DNA of 64,000 nt from Nocardia blacklockiae (GCF_015477355.1 NZ_JADLRJ010000004.1:620001-684000); one strand, 5' to 3'. Counted from the stretch's first letter, positions 44,238 through 52,833 are shown. Made by a program: numbers and translations. Notes: generated by a model from the letters alone, not told the origin.

Positions 44238-45164
44238 TCACTCCAGCACCTCCGCCCGGGCGTAGCGCGCCGCGCCGACCAGTCCGGCGCGTGCCCCGAA
44301 TTCGCCCAGCACCACGCGAGGTACCGGAGCGACGCGGAGGAGGGCGGTGAGGCGGGATTGCAGGGCCTCGGTGAGGGAGGCGCCCGCGCCCGCGAGTCCG
44401 CCGCCGAGCACGATCAGTTCGGGGCAGGTGGCGTGGACGACGCCGAGCAGCCCCTCGGCCAAAGCGTCGACCGCGTCGGCGACCACGGCGCGGGCGTCGG
44501 GGTCGGCGGGGAGGGCGGCGAAAACCGCTTCCGCGCCGGGGATTTCCCGTCCGGTGCGGGCACGGTAGGCACGGGCGATGGCGGCGCCGGAGGCCACGGT
44601 TTCCACACAGCCGATACTGCCGCACGGACAGGGCAGTCCGTCGCGGTGACGCACCGGGATGTGCCCGTATTCGCCCGCCTGCCCGGCGCCCCCGCGCACC
44701 AGCCGCCCGTCCACCGACAGCGTGCCGCTGATGCCCGTACCGAGGATGAGCACGCACACATCGTCATGCCCGCGGCCGGCCCCGTAGCGCCACTCGGCCC
44801 AGCCCGCCACCGCCACGTCGTGTTCGATCAGCACCGGCATGCCCCAGCGGTCGCGGAACCGGTTGCCCACCCGCACGTCGCGCCAGCCGACATTGCTGCT
44901 GAACACCGCCAGCGAGCGCACCGGGTCGACGATGCCGGGCAGCACCACCGCCGCCCGCCGCACCGAGTCCCGTTGCGCGGCAGGCAATTCGGCGAGCAGG
45001 TCGGCACCGAGCGCGCCCATGGCGTCGAACGCGGCCGCACCCCGCGGTGTCGCCACGGCTCCGGACCGCAGCACCGCGCCGGCCGCGTCGACGATCTCCG
45101 CCTTGATCGTGGTCCCGCCGACGTCCACGGCGAGCACCAGGTCCGACGGGTCGACGGCGGTCAC
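44238..45164 (-). CDS. ROK-family sugar kinase
   Basis: 308 residues: ATP motif LAVDVGGTTIKAE, IEHDVAVAGWAEW, catalytic region GTGISGTL, the ROK zinc motif GEYGHIPV followed by CPCGSIGCVE, and GGGLAGAG. ROK kinases phosphorylate free hexoses or N-acetylhexosamines. Here it would phosphorylate the imported amino sugar (GalNAc or GlcNAc) before the deacetylase acts. GTG 45164 lies 10 bp from the upstream SIS gene stop. Confidence 0.87.
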   Translation of the reverse strand: MTAVDPSDLVLAVDVGGTTIKAEIVDAAGAVLRSGAVATPRGAAAFDAMGALGADLLAELPAAQRDSVRRAAVVLPGIVDPVRSLAVFSSNVGWRDVRVGNRFRDRWGMPVLIEHDVAVAGWAEWRYGAGRGHDDVCVLILGTGISGTLSVDGRLVRGGAGQAGEYGHIPVRHRDGLPCPCGSIGCVETVASGAAIARAYRARTGREIPGAEAVFAALPADPDARAVVADAVDALAEGLLGVVHATCPELIVLGGGLAGAGASLTEALQSRLTALLRVAPVPRVVLGEFGARAGLVGAARYARAEVLE

Positions 45165-45174
45165 GGCGCGTCCG

Positions 45175-46113
45175 TCACCCGAGGATGACCGAACGGTTCA
45201 GCCCGCGCGGGTGATCGGGATCGAGTCCCAGATCGGCGGCCCGCAGCGAGCACAGCCGGTGCACCCGCACCAGCTCGGCCATCGGGTCGATGTCGCGGTG
45301 CTCGAAATGCGCTCCGGTGGCACGGATCTCGTCGGCCAAGCCGGGCAGCACCGGGCCGAGCGCCCACACCGCGCGGCCGGGCGCGGCGATGCTGATCGGG
45401 CCGTGCCGGTATTCGGTGGCCAGATAGCCCTCGGTCCACGCCTGGCACGATTCGCGCAGTTTCAGCGCCGCCTCCTCGGCGAGCGCCGCGGCGAATCCGG
45501 TACCGACGAAGCTGATCTGCTCCGCGCCGCGCACCCCGGCGGGCAGGCTCTCGATGTCCTCGGCCAGCACCTCCCGCGCCTGCGCGATCGCCGCGCTCAA
45601 GTCCTCGCCCAGGTGCCGGCGCAGGATCGCCAGCGTGGTGGTCGCGAAGCGGGTCTGCACCACCGACCGCTCGTCGACCTCGTCGATCAGGATCGGGTCG
45701 CCCAGCTCCAGCACCGGCGTGCCCGGGCTCGAGCAGATCACGGTACGCGGCACACCGGCGGGCAGCGCGCGCATCGCCTCGACCACCTCGGTGGTGGTGC
45801 CGGACCGGCAGATCACCAGGTAGCGGTCGTACTCGCGGTGGCGCACCTGGCTCGCGGGCCAGGCGTCGGTCACCCCCTGCCCGGCGGACTCCCGCAGCGC
45901 CGCGATGGCGCGGGACATGAAAAGCGAGGTGCCGCAACCCAGCACGGCCACCCGCTCGCCCGGCGCGGGCAGCAGCGCGGCGTGCTCGGCGGCGATCGAG
46001 GCGGCGCGCGTCCAGTCGTCCGGCTGGGTGGCCACCTCGGCGGCGAGATGGGTGGCGGAGAGGCGATCGGCGGAGGTCGACACGTCACCAGGATCGACCC
46101 GGTGATCGTTCAT
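45175..46113 (-). CDS. SIS-domain aldose-ketose isomerase/deaminase, AgaS-like
   Basis: 312 residues with two SIS domains (VLGCGTSLFMSRAI then ICRSGTTTEVV; FVGTGFAAALAEEAALKLRE then YRHGPISIA). Glutaminase domain is absent, so it is not GlmS. AgaS proteins convert galactosamine 6-phosphate to tagatose 6-phosphate with release of ammonia, which fits the kinase and aldolase encoded downstream. ATG 46113 lacks a strong ribosome site. Divergent from the sugar importer. Confidence 0.82.
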   Translation of the reverse strand: MNDHRVDPGDVSTSADRLSATHLAAEVATQPDDWTRAASIAAEHAALLPAPGERVAVLGCGTSLFMSRAIAALRESAGQGVTDAWPASQVRHREYDRYLVICRSGTTTEVVEAMRALPAGVPRTVICSSPGTPVLELGDPILIDEVDERSVVQTRFATTTLAILRRHLGEDLSAAIAQAREVLAEDIESLPAGVRGAEQISFVGTGFAAALAEEAALKLRESCQAWTEGYLATEYRHGPISIAAPGRAVWALGPVLPGLADEIRATGAHFEHRDIDPMAELVRVHRLCSLRAADLGLDPDHPRGLNRSVILG

Positions 46114-46126
46114 GTCAAATTTACAG

Positions 46127-46145
46127 TCGAACCGGTCACGTTCGA
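46127..46145. promoter_or_regulatory. Palindrome in the divergent amino-sugar promoter region
   Basis: TCGAAC and GTTCGA arms with a 7 bp spacer lie 14 bp upstream of the SIS start and about 93 bp upstream of the importer start. It is a candidate operator for the DeoR-family regulator encoded at the end of the importer operon. Confidence 0.45.
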
Positions 46146-46237
46146 TCAATGTTCGCGTTAACCTCAGTCCACTCGCATCGTTCGCCCCCGCATCCGCGGT
46201 CCGGAGCGCCGGGTGTGCACATGGAAAGGTTCTACTC

Positions 46238-47482
46238 GTGAAACGTCCACTCCGCGGCGTCTTCTCGTCGATAGCACTGTTCACCGGCCTGACCCTGGCG
46301 GTCACCTCCTGCGGGTTCGGCGGCGGCTCATCGAACGACTCGGACCCGAACACCCTGTCCTTCCTGGCGCCGAGCTACAGCGACGGCACCAAATCGGAGT
46401 GGGACCGGATCATCGCCGACTTCCAGCAGCAGAATCCCGGCATCAAGGTGAATCTGCAGATGGAGTCCTGGGATTCGATCAACGACGTGGTGCGCACCAA
46501 GCTGCAGTCGAAGTCGACGACCCCCGACATCCTCAATATCGACGCCTACTCCACCTTCGCCGCCGACGGCCAGCTCTACCCGGCCGCCGAGGTGGTCTCC
46601 CCCGCGGTGCTCAGCGACATCCAGCCCGGTTTCGCGCAGAACGCCTCGATCGGCGGCACCCAGTGGGCGCTGCCGTTGTTCGCCTCCACCCGCACGCTGT
46701 TCTACAACAGCGACCTGTTCGCGCGGGCCGGCATCACCGCGCCGCCGAAGACGTGGGCCGAGCTGACCGAGGACGCGAAGAAGATCCAGGCCCTCGGCGG
46801 CGGGGTGTCCGGCTACGGCCTCCCCCTAGGCAGTGAGGAGGCCCAGGGCGAGACCTCCATCTGGACCTTCGGCGCGGGCGGCAGCTGGTCCGACGGCGAC
46901 CGGATCACCGCCGACACCCCCGCCAACACCGAGGGCCTGCGCGCGATGAAGGAGCTCGCCGAAGCCGGTGTGACGCAACCGAACCCGGGCGCCACCGACC
47001 GCAAGGACGTCATCAACGCCTTCATCCAGGGCAGGATCGGCATGATCGAGGGCCTGCCGCCGGTGATCGGCATGATCGCGCAGAAGAATCCGGCCCTGAA
47101 GTACGCCACCGCGCCGTCGCCGACGAAGTCCGGCGACCCGGTCACGCTCGGCGTCGCCGACCACCTGCTGGCGTTCAAGAAGGACGGCGCCAAGACCGAG
47201 GCGATCAGGAAGTTCCTCGACTACTTCTATTCCGCCGCCGTGTATTCGACGTTCGTGCGGAGCGAGCACTTCATCCCGATCACCACCGGCGGCACCCAGG
47301 CCATGGCCGACGACCCGGTCGTGCAGGCCTTCTCCGCCACCCTGCCGGTCGCGAAGTTCTATCCCAGCAACAACCCGAAATGGGGTGCGGCACAGGGCGC
47401 TATCCGGCAGCAGATGGGCACCGTGACGCAGGGCGCCGACCCCGCCTCGGTCTTGCAGAAGATCCAGCAGGCGGCGAGTTGA
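46238..47482 (+). CDS. Sugar ABC importer solute-binding lipoprotein
   Basis: 414 residues with lipoprotein signal (lipobox AVTSC, Cys25) and the extracellular solute-binding family 1 fold: WDRIIADFQQQNPGIKVN, TPDILNIDAYSTFA and FYNSDLFARAGITAPPKTW are typical of carbohydrate-binding members. GTG 46238 follows GGAAAGG. Binds the sugar or amino sugar taken up by the two following permeases. Confidence 0.9.
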   Translation: MKRPLRGVFSSIALFTGLTLAVTSCGFGGGSSNDSDPNTLSFLAPSYSDGTKSEWDRIIADFQQQNPGIKVNLQMESWDSINDVVRTKLQSKSTTPDILNIDAYSTFAADGQLYPAAEVVSPAVLSDIQPGFAQNASIGGTQWALPLFASTRTLFYNSDLFARAGITAPPKTWAELTEDAKKIQALGGGVSGYGLPLGSEEAQGETSIWTFGAGGSWSDGDRITADTPANTEGLRAMKELAEAGVTQPNPGATDRKDVINAFIQGRIGMIEGLPPVIGMIAQKNPALKYATAPSPTKSGDPVTLGVADHLLAFKKDGAKTEAIRKFLDYFYSAAVYSTFVRSEHFIPITTGGTQAMADDPVVQAFSATLPVAKFYPSNNPKWGAAQGAIRQQMGTVTQGADPASVLQKIQQAAS

Positions 47483-48390
47483 GCCGCGTCGCAGTGAGTT
47501 CCGGCCGTCGGTCCGCCGCGGCGCTGCGCGCGCTGCCGTGGATCGGCCCGGTGCTAGTGCTCGTCGCGGGCGTGGTGGCCTTCCCGGTGGGCTACATGCT
47601 GTGGACCTCCACCCGCGACCTGAGCGCCTACGGCCAGGACCGCGGGCCGGCCGGGCTGGACAACTTCCGCAGGCTCTTCGCCATCGACGAGTTGGGCAGC
47701 GTGCTGCTGCACACCGTGGTCTGGGTGGTCGCGGTCGTGGTGCTCACGCTCGTGCTGTCGGCGGTGCTGGCGCAGTTCCTGAACAAGGACTTCCCGGGCC
47801 GCACGGCGGTGCGCATGGCGATCCTGGTGCCGTGGGCGGCCTCGGTGGTGATGACGACGACCATCTTCGCCTACCTGCTGGACCCGGACGTCGGCCTCGC
47901 CAACCGCTTCCTGGTCGACATCGGCGTCCTGGACCGCGGTTTCGGCTTCACCAAGGAGGCGGGCCCGGCGTTCCTGGTCGCGATCGGGGTGGCGGTGTTC
48001 GTGTCGATCCCGTTCACCACCTATGCGATTCTGGCCGGCCTGCAAGCGATTCCGGCCGAACTCGACGAGGCGGGCAAGGTGGACGGGGCGGGGGCCTGGC
48101 AGCGCTACCGCTATTTGACGCTGCCGCAGCTGCGTCCGGCCATCGCGGTGGCCACGGTCATCAACATCATCAACGTGTTCAACTCGCTGCCGATTCTGCA
48201 GGTGCTCACCGGCAGCATCGCGGGCTTCTCCGCCGACACCACGACGACGTTGACGTTCAAGCTGATCCGGCAGAACCAGCAGGTCGCCACGGCCGCCGCG
48301 ATGAGCGTGCTGAACTTCGCGCTGATCGCGGTGATCATCGCGGTCTACGTGAAACTGATCCGCCCGGCCGGGGAGGAGAGCGCACGGTGA
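47479..48390 (+). CDS. Sugar ABC importer permease, MalF-like
   Basis: 303 residues, six membrane helices and EAA loop ELDEAGKVDGAGAWQRYRYLTLP. I start it at TTG 47479, whose TTGA overlaps the binding-protein stop; GTG 47494 is the alternative. Pairs with the next permease. Confidence 0.88.
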   Translation: MSRVAVSSGRRSAAALRALPWIGPVLVLVAGVVAFPVGYMLWTSTRDLSAYGQDRGPAGLDNFRRLFAIDELGSVLLHTVVWVVAVVVLTLVLSAVLAQFLNKDFPGRTAVRMAILVPWAASVVMTTTIFAYLLDPDVGLANRFLVDIGVLDRGFGFTKEAGPAFLVAIGVAVFVSIPFTTYAILAGLQAIPAELDEAGKVDGAGAWQRYRYLTLPQLRPAIAVATVINIINVFNSLPILQVLTGSIAGFSADTTTTLTFKLIRQNQQVATAAAMSVLNFALIAVIIAVYVKLIRPAGEESAR

Positions 48391-49271
48391 CGACCTCCGG
48401 CACACTGACTCCGACTGTGCCACAACATGACTCCTCGGCAGCGAAGCCGAGACGACGACGCTGGGATCTGTCCCTGGTCGGCGTCGTGATCGCGGCGATC
48501 TTCCTGATTCCCTACGTGGCGATGGTGCTGGGCTCGCTGAAGCCGCGCGCGGAGATCCTGCGCATCCCGCCGACATACCTGCCGCGGCAGTGGAGCCCCG
48601 GCAACTACGCGACCGTATGGGACACCCCCGAAACGCCGCTGCCGTTCAACATGGTGAGCACCGTGGTGATTTCGGTGTGCGCCACCCTGCTGGTGCTGGC
48701 GGTGGCGATCCCGGCCGCGTATTACACTGCGCGGCGGCGCTTTCCGGGCAAGGCGGCGTTCCTCGGCCTGGTGCTGGTGACCCAGATGCTGCAACCGACC
48801 GTGCTGGTGACCGGCCTGATCCGCGAGTTCTTCACCCTCGGCATCAACGACACCTGGCTGGCGATGATCCTGGTGAACGCGGCGTTCAACCTGTCGTTCG
48901 CGGTGTGGATCCTGCACAGCTTCTTCGCCTCGGTGCCGGTGGAGATCGAGGAGGCGGCGCAGCTCGACGGGCTGAGCCGGCTGCAGACCCTGACCCGGGT
49001 GAGCCTGCCGCTGGTGTGGCCGGGCATCGTCACCGCCACCATCTTCGCGTTCGTGTCGTGCTGGAACGAGTTCGCCGCGAGCCTGGTGATCCTGACCACG
49101 CCGGAGAACCAGCCGCTCTCGGTGGCGCTGACGAAGTTCATCGGGCAATACGACACGGCTTGGCAATATGTCTTCGCGATCTCTACCGTCGGCATCGTGC
49201 CCGTTGTCATCCTGTTCGCGCTCATCGAGAAGCGCCTGGTCGCCGGCCTGACCGCCGGTAGCGTGAAATGA
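48387..49271 (+). CDS. Sugar ABC importer permease, MalG-like
   Basis: 294 residues, six membrane helices and EAA loop EIEEAAQLDGLSRLQTLTRVSLP followed by WNEFAASLVIL, as in MalG-type permeases of carbohydrate importers. GTG 48387 overlaps the MalF-like stop. No ATPase gene follows; the operon continues with the regulator, so a shared MsiK-like ATPase encoded elsewhere must energise the system. Confidence 0.9.
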   Translation: MTTSGTLTPTVPQHDSSAAKPRRRRWDLSLVGVVIAAIFLIPYVAMVLGSLKPRAEILRIPPTYLPRQWSPGNYATVWDTPETPLPFNMVSTVVISVCATLLVLAVAIPAAYYTARRRFPGKAAFLGLVLVTQMLQPTVLVTGLIREFFTLGINDTWLAMILVNAAFNLSFAVWILHSFFASVPVEIEEAAQLDGLSRLQTLTRVSLPLVWPGIVTATIFAFVSCWNEFAASLVILTTPENQPLSVALTKFIGQYDTAWQYVFAISTVGIVPVVILFALIEKRLVAGLTAGSVK

Positions 49272-50056
49272 CCGCGGCGGTCGATCGATCCCAGCGCTGG
49301 AACCGGCTCCTGGAACTGCTGGCCGAGACCGGCCGGCTGTCGGTGGAGGAGGCCGCCGAGCGGCTCGGCGTCTCCCCCGCCACCATCCGCCGCGACTTCA
49401 CCGCGCTGGCCGAGCAGCAGCTGGCCACCCGCACGCACGGCGGCATCGTCGCCAGCCAGGTCGCCTACGAACTGCCCGCCCGCTACCGCAGCGGCGACGC
49501 GGCCAAGCAGCGGGTGGCCGAATACGCTGCGGGACTGGTGGATCCGGCCGAGGTGGTGGGCCTCAACGGCGGCACCACCACCACCGCCGTGGCCCGCGCC
49601 CTGGCGGGCCGCCCGGACCTGCCCACCTCCGCCGACAATCAGATGACCATCGTCACCAACGCGCTCAACATCGCCGGTGAGATGGTCCTGCGCCCGCACC
49701 TGCGCACCCTCTGCCTCGGCGGCATGGCCCGCCGCGAGTCCTACGAACTGCACGGCCCCCTGGCCGAACGCACCCTGGCCGAATTACGTTTGGACACGGT
49801 CTTTCTCGGCGTCGACGCCCTCTCCGCCGAGGCCGGCGCCCAATGCCGCCACCTCGACGAAGCAGGCATCAACGCCGAAATGGCAAGACGCGCCCACCGC
49901 GTCATCGTCGTAGCCACAGCCGAAAAACTCGAACGCACCGCCCTGGCCCGCATCTGCCCCATCGAAGACATCGACGTCCTGGTCATAGACACCGCCGCCG
50001 ACCCCACCCACATCACCCGCATCCGAGAGGCGGGGGTACGGGTGGAACTGGTGTGA
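49268..50056 (+). CDS. DeoR-family transcriptional regulator of the amino-sugar genes
   Basis: 262 residues: N-terminal DeoR helix-turn-helix (RLSVEEAAERLGVSPATIRRDF, about 24-45) and C-terminal DeoRC sensor domain with NGGTTTTAVARAL, which binds a sugar phosphate. AgaR, the regulator of N-acetylgalactosamine genes in proteobacteria, belongs to this family. ATG 49268 overlaps the permease stop. The last 12 codons are partly repeated at 50359-50400, in the duplicated DUF397 segment. Confidence 0.9.
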   Translation: MTAAVDRSQRWNRLLELLAETGRLSVEEAAERLGVSPATIRRDFTALAEQQLATRTHGGIVASQVAYELPARYRSGDAAKQRVAEYAAGLVDPAEVVGLNGGTTTTAVARALAGRPDLPTSADNQMTIVTNALNIAGEMVLRPHLRTLCLGGMARRESYELHGPLAERTLAELRLDTVFLGVDALSAEAGAQCRHLDEAGINAEMARRAHRVIVVATAEKLERTALARICPIEDIDVLVIDTAADPTHITRIREAGVRVELV

Positions 50057-50073
50057 GACAGCGAGTTTCGAGC

Positions 50074-50280
50074 CTACGCCCGGTCGAACTCGCCGTCCTT
50101 CACACCCGCGGTGAAGGCATCCCACTCAGCGGGCTGGAAGACGAGCGCCGGACCGTTCGGGTCCTTGGAATCACGCATCCCGACCATGCCGCCATCCAGG
50201 TGGGCCACCTCCACACAATCCTTCTGCGAGCCACTGCGACTGGACTTGAACCACTTGGCCCCGGACAGGTCGACGTTCAT
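50074..50280 (-). CDS. DUF397 protein, copy 1
   Basis: 68 residues. WFKSSRSGSQKDCVEVAHLDG, VGMRDSKDPNGPALVF and a final EWDAF-region are the DUF397 signature, small proteins found in hundreds of copies in actinomycetes, usually next to an XRE regulator; some such pairs control differentiation. ATG 50280 with GGAG 8 bp upstream; it overlaps the stop of a 25-codon remnant frame. It is about 75% identical to copy 2. Confidence 0.88.
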   Translation of the reverse strand: MNVDLSGAKWFKSSRSGSQKDCVEVAHLDGGMVGMRDSKDPNGPALVFQPAEWDAFTAGVKDGEFDRA

Positions 50281-50354
50281 TCGCGACGCTCCTTCGACAC
50301 AACCAGGGTGAATGCCCTGAGTTGATCCAACGCTACCCGCTCGATTTCCCGCAT
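50277..50354 (-). pseudogene. Remnant of the gene that precedes DUF397
   Basis: 25 codons (starts MREIERVALDQ, ends SKERRE) whose stop overlaps the DUF397 copy 1 start (ATGA). The segment VALDQ..., with the same spacing to the stop and the same overlap, corresponds to VALDEKVTRDL in the open frame upstream of copy 2. I read it as the truncated twin left when the unit was duplicated. Confidence 0.5.
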
Positions 50355-50412
50355 CGCTCGCATCCGAGCGGCGGGGTACGGGTGGAACCGTGTGAGACAG
50401 CAGGTCTCGTGC

Positions 50413-50619
50413 CTACGCCCGGTCGAACTCGCCGTCCTTCACACCGGCAACGAACGCGTCCCATTCCGAGGGACCGAAGACGAGGGCGGGTCCAGTCGGA
50501 TTCTTCGAGTCACGCACTCCGACCTTGCCCCCGTCAAGGTGGGCGGCTTCTACGCAATCGCGACTTGGCCCGCTGCGAGTGCTCTTGAACCACTTCGCCC
50601 CGGACAGGTCGGTGTTCAC
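50413..50619 (-). CDS. DUF397 protein, copy 2
   Basis: 68 residues with the same length and layout as copy 1: WFKSTRSGPSRDCVEAAHLDG, VGVRDSKNPTGPALVF, EWDAFVAGVKDGEFDRA. GTG 50619 overlaps the stop of the preceding frame (GTGA). Differences are spread along the gene and conservative, so both copies look functional. Confidence 0.88.
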   Translation of the reverse strand: MNTDLSGAKWFKSTRSGPSRDCVEAAHLDGGKVGVRDSKNPTGPALVFGPSEWDAFVAGVKDGEFDRA

Positions 50620-50750
50620 CCCGCAAACTCCTTAGCAATACCGATCACCAGATCCCTGGTGACCTTCTCGTCCAACGCTACACACCATCTCCCCTTGGCC
50701 GTCCGTAACGACACCTGATCACGTACGGCGTGGCGGTGCTGCTCCTGCAC
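50616..50750 (-). CDS. Short frame coupled to DUF397 copy 2 (start uncertain)
   Basis: 44 residues if started at GTG 50750: begins MQEQHRHAVRDQ and ends KVTRDLVIGIAKEFAG. The overlap with the DUF397 start and the matching remnant before copy 1 argue it is or was translated. Open frame continues upstream without an ATG, so it may be a truncated or longer gene. No family recognised; DUF397 genes normally follow XRE regulators, which this is not. Confidence 0.4.
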   Translation of the reverse strand: MQEQHRHAVRDQVSLRTAKGRWCVALDEKVTRDLVIGIAKEFAG

Positions 50751-50946
50751 CGCCTCGCCGACTCCTACGACGCTCTCGCGGAGGACATCGTGCGCGGACT
50801 TCGCCGTCTTCCCACCACTTTTCGGCCGCTGGGGAACGGTGTGGCAAACGGGCTCTGACGTGCGTGGCGATCGGATCGGCGTCACTCGGTGCCGGACAAG
50901 ATCACGGTCCGACAACGAATGTCGTTGCCGATCGGAAACATTCGGC

Positions 50947-51405
50947 GTGCAGGATTGCGCCGTGGAATCGCTCCCACTGAAACACAGCCTCCTGGAGGCA
51001 TGCCGCGGGACGGCGCACGAGGACCACTTCGTGCTGAGCTGTGCCTGCCGGCTGGCCGAGCTGCACGAGAAGCGGCTCGGCGTGACACCCAGTGCCGCCG
51101 ACGGCATCGATCGCGATCGTGCGCGGCTGGTGCACGAGATAGACCAGTGGGTCGCAACGCAATTACCGCGTGCGCACGGTGGTGCGCGCTTACACACCGA
51201 GACGGTGGGGACGGTGGTGGATCGGCTCGCCCAGTTCTCCGCGCTCGCCTATCTGACGCTGACCGACGCGCCCGAGCGGACGGTCCGCGAAGCGTGGCGG
51301 CGGCTGTCCGAGCTGGCGACCGCCTACGACGATCTCGCCGCCGACGTCTCGGCGGGCCTGTGCCGCCTGCCCGACCTGAGCGGCGATCATTCCTACGAGC
51401 ACTGA
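50947..51405 (+). CDS. DUF4254 family protein
   Basis: 152 residues from GTG 50947 (GTG 50962 also possible). HEDHFVLSCACRLAELHEKRL, then DRARLVHEIDQWVATQLP and RLAQFSALAYLTLTDAP are recognisable as DUF4254, all helical. Related proteins occur in actinomycete loci of unknown function. Weak ribosome site; the frame remains open upstream, so the N-terminus is uncertain. Confidence 0.7.
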   Translation: MQDCAVESLPLKHSLLEACRGTAHEDHFVLSCACRLAELHEKRLGVTPSAADGIDRDRARLVHEIDQWVATQLPRAHGGARLHTETVGTVVDRLAQFSALAYLTLTDAPERTVREAWRRLSELATAYDDLAADVSAGLCRLPDLSGDHSYEH

Positions 51406-51431
51406 AAGCCTCGGGCTCCCGGCCCACCTGA

Positions 51432-51462
51432 CGGCGGCGCCGACGAGGGAACGGCGCCGCCG
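51432..51462. terminator. Hairpin between convergent genes
   Basis: CGGCGGCGCCG and CGGCGCCGCCG form a perfect 11 bp stem with a 9-base loop, between the DUF4254 gene and the secreted lipase gene. Likely terminator in both directions. Confidence 0.7.
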
Positions 51463-51573
51463 CAGGCCGGGGAGGGTGGATCAAGGGCAGTTGATCCGTG
51501 CCGGCCGAAACCGACAGGACGATCCTGTCCCCGCCACCTCGAGGTCCGCCGCGACCGGCCTGTGAATCCGCTG

Positions 51574-52833
51574 TCAGCCGATGGCACGGGAACAGCCCGG
51601 GGGCACCAGGTCCCCGGCGAACATGTGCTCCACCCACTCGCCGGTCGCCGGTATGGCGAGCGCGCCGACGGCGAGATGTTCGCCCGGCAGGGGGTCCAAT
51701 CGAACCTGGGCGCCGCGCGCGCACCAGTCGTCGTACAGGTTGCGCGCCTGCTCGAACGGGATCCAGAACTCGTCGACGCCGTGATAGATCAGGGCGGGTG
51801 CCCGCGGTGCCGATGCGCCGAGCCGGTTGTCCGCCAGTATCTTTCGCACCCACGGCAGACTCATCGGGTCGGGCACGTTGGTGAACCGCTCCACCTTCAG
51901 CGAAGTGGGCAGGCCCAGAACGGCTTCCGCGCCCACGCAGAGATCCTTCATCGCGTGCGCCAGCCGCCAGCCGTCGTCGTTGAGCAGCGACAGTAGCTCC
52001 GGATACTCGCGCGCCAGTCCGAGCGTCGCGGCCAGGAAGATGCCCGACGCGCCGTTGACACCGTCCATGCTGCGCGCCAGCAGCTCGTAATCGGCGGGCA
52101 CGCCGCCGATCAGGGCACCGGCCAGCCGCAGTTCCGGCGCGTACTCCGGGGCGAGTTGCGCGGCCCAGCCGGTGGCCGTGGCACCGCCGGAGTACCCGCT
52201 CAGCACGATCGGCGAATCCGGTTGCAGCGCAGGCACTCCGGCGTGCACGGCGGCCCGGAGCGCGTCGAGCACCGCGTGCCCGCCCATCCGCCCGGCGGCG
52301 TACGCCTGCCGCGGTCCTTGGTGGTCCGGCACGACCACGGCATAACCGCGTGCCAGCAGCAGCCCGATCGATACCTGATCGGCCTGCACCCCCTCCTGCA
52401 ACTGCCGCGAGGGCGCACAGGTATTGCCGAGCGAGGAGATCGGAATGTTGTAGGACACCAGCGGCCGAGGGCCCGCACCAGGCAACGCCGCCTCCGGCAC
52501 CAGCAACGTGGCGACCACCGGCACCGGCCGGTCCGCGGCATCAGTGGAGCGAATCAGCAACTCGGTCGACCGCACCGAAGCCGGGAACCAGTTCCGCACC
52601 GTCCGCGACGCGAGAACCGTTCCCGCGGAATGCTTCTCGAACCCCACCGGCGGTATGTAGAACGGATCCGCCAGCGGCGTCGGCAACACCGAGGCCAGCA
52701 CATGCGGCGGATCGACCAGATCACCCAGCGGATCCGGCGGATCCGAACGCGCCACCCCGACCCCGGTCAGCAACACCGCCACCACCGAGACCACGAGCCA
52801 CATCCTGCCAACCACCCACCGCCGACTCACCAC
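51574..52833 (-). CDS. Secretory lipase family protein
   Basis: 419 residues with a signal peptide (hydrophobic core VVSVVAVLLTGVGVA), then the LIP-family alpha/beta hydrolase: GYAVVVPDHQGP, nucleophile motif GYSGG, a cap region, and late LPGEHLAVGAL with the His. Two Cys pairs may form disulfides. GTG 52833 lies 5 bp after GGGAG. Related in architecture to the secreted lipase at 26313-27446. Confidence 0.87.
   Translation of the reverse strand: MVSRRWVVGRMWLVVSVVAVLLTGVGVARSDPPDPLGDLVDPPHVLASVLPTPLADPFYIPPVGFEKHSAGTVLASRTVRNWFPASVRSTELLIRSTDAADRPVPVVATLLVPEAALPGAGPRPLVSYNIPISSLGNTCAPSRQLQEGVQADQVSIGLLLARGYAVVVPDHQGPRQAYAAGRMGGHAVLDALRAAVHAGVPALQPDSPIVLSGYSGGATATGWAAQLAPEYAPELRLAGALIGGVPADYELLARSMDGVNGASGIFLAATLGLAREYPELLSLLNDDGWRLAHAMKDLCVGAEAVLGLPTSLKVERFTNVPDPMSLPWVRKILADNRLGASAPRAPALIYHGVDEFWIPFEQARNLYDDWCARGAQVRLDPLPGEHLAVGALAIPATGEWVEHMFAGDLVPPGCSRAIG

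Larger units (their letters stand above)
50019..50619. repeat. Tandem duplication of about 260 bp (two DUF397 units)
   Basis: The segment 50019-50280 is repeated at 50359-50619 with an offset of 339-340 bp. Each copy contains the last codons of the deoR gene, its TGAGACAGC end, and an entire DUF397 gene. The region between copies holds a remnant of the gene that precedes DUF397. The copies are diverged, so the event is not recent. Confidence 0.8.

Noticed and set aside
50616-51197. 193-residue protein from 51197 on the minus strand
   Set aside because: The first 140 codons are an Arg/Ser-rich antisense shadow of the DUF4254 gene; only the final part has support through its overlap with DUF397.
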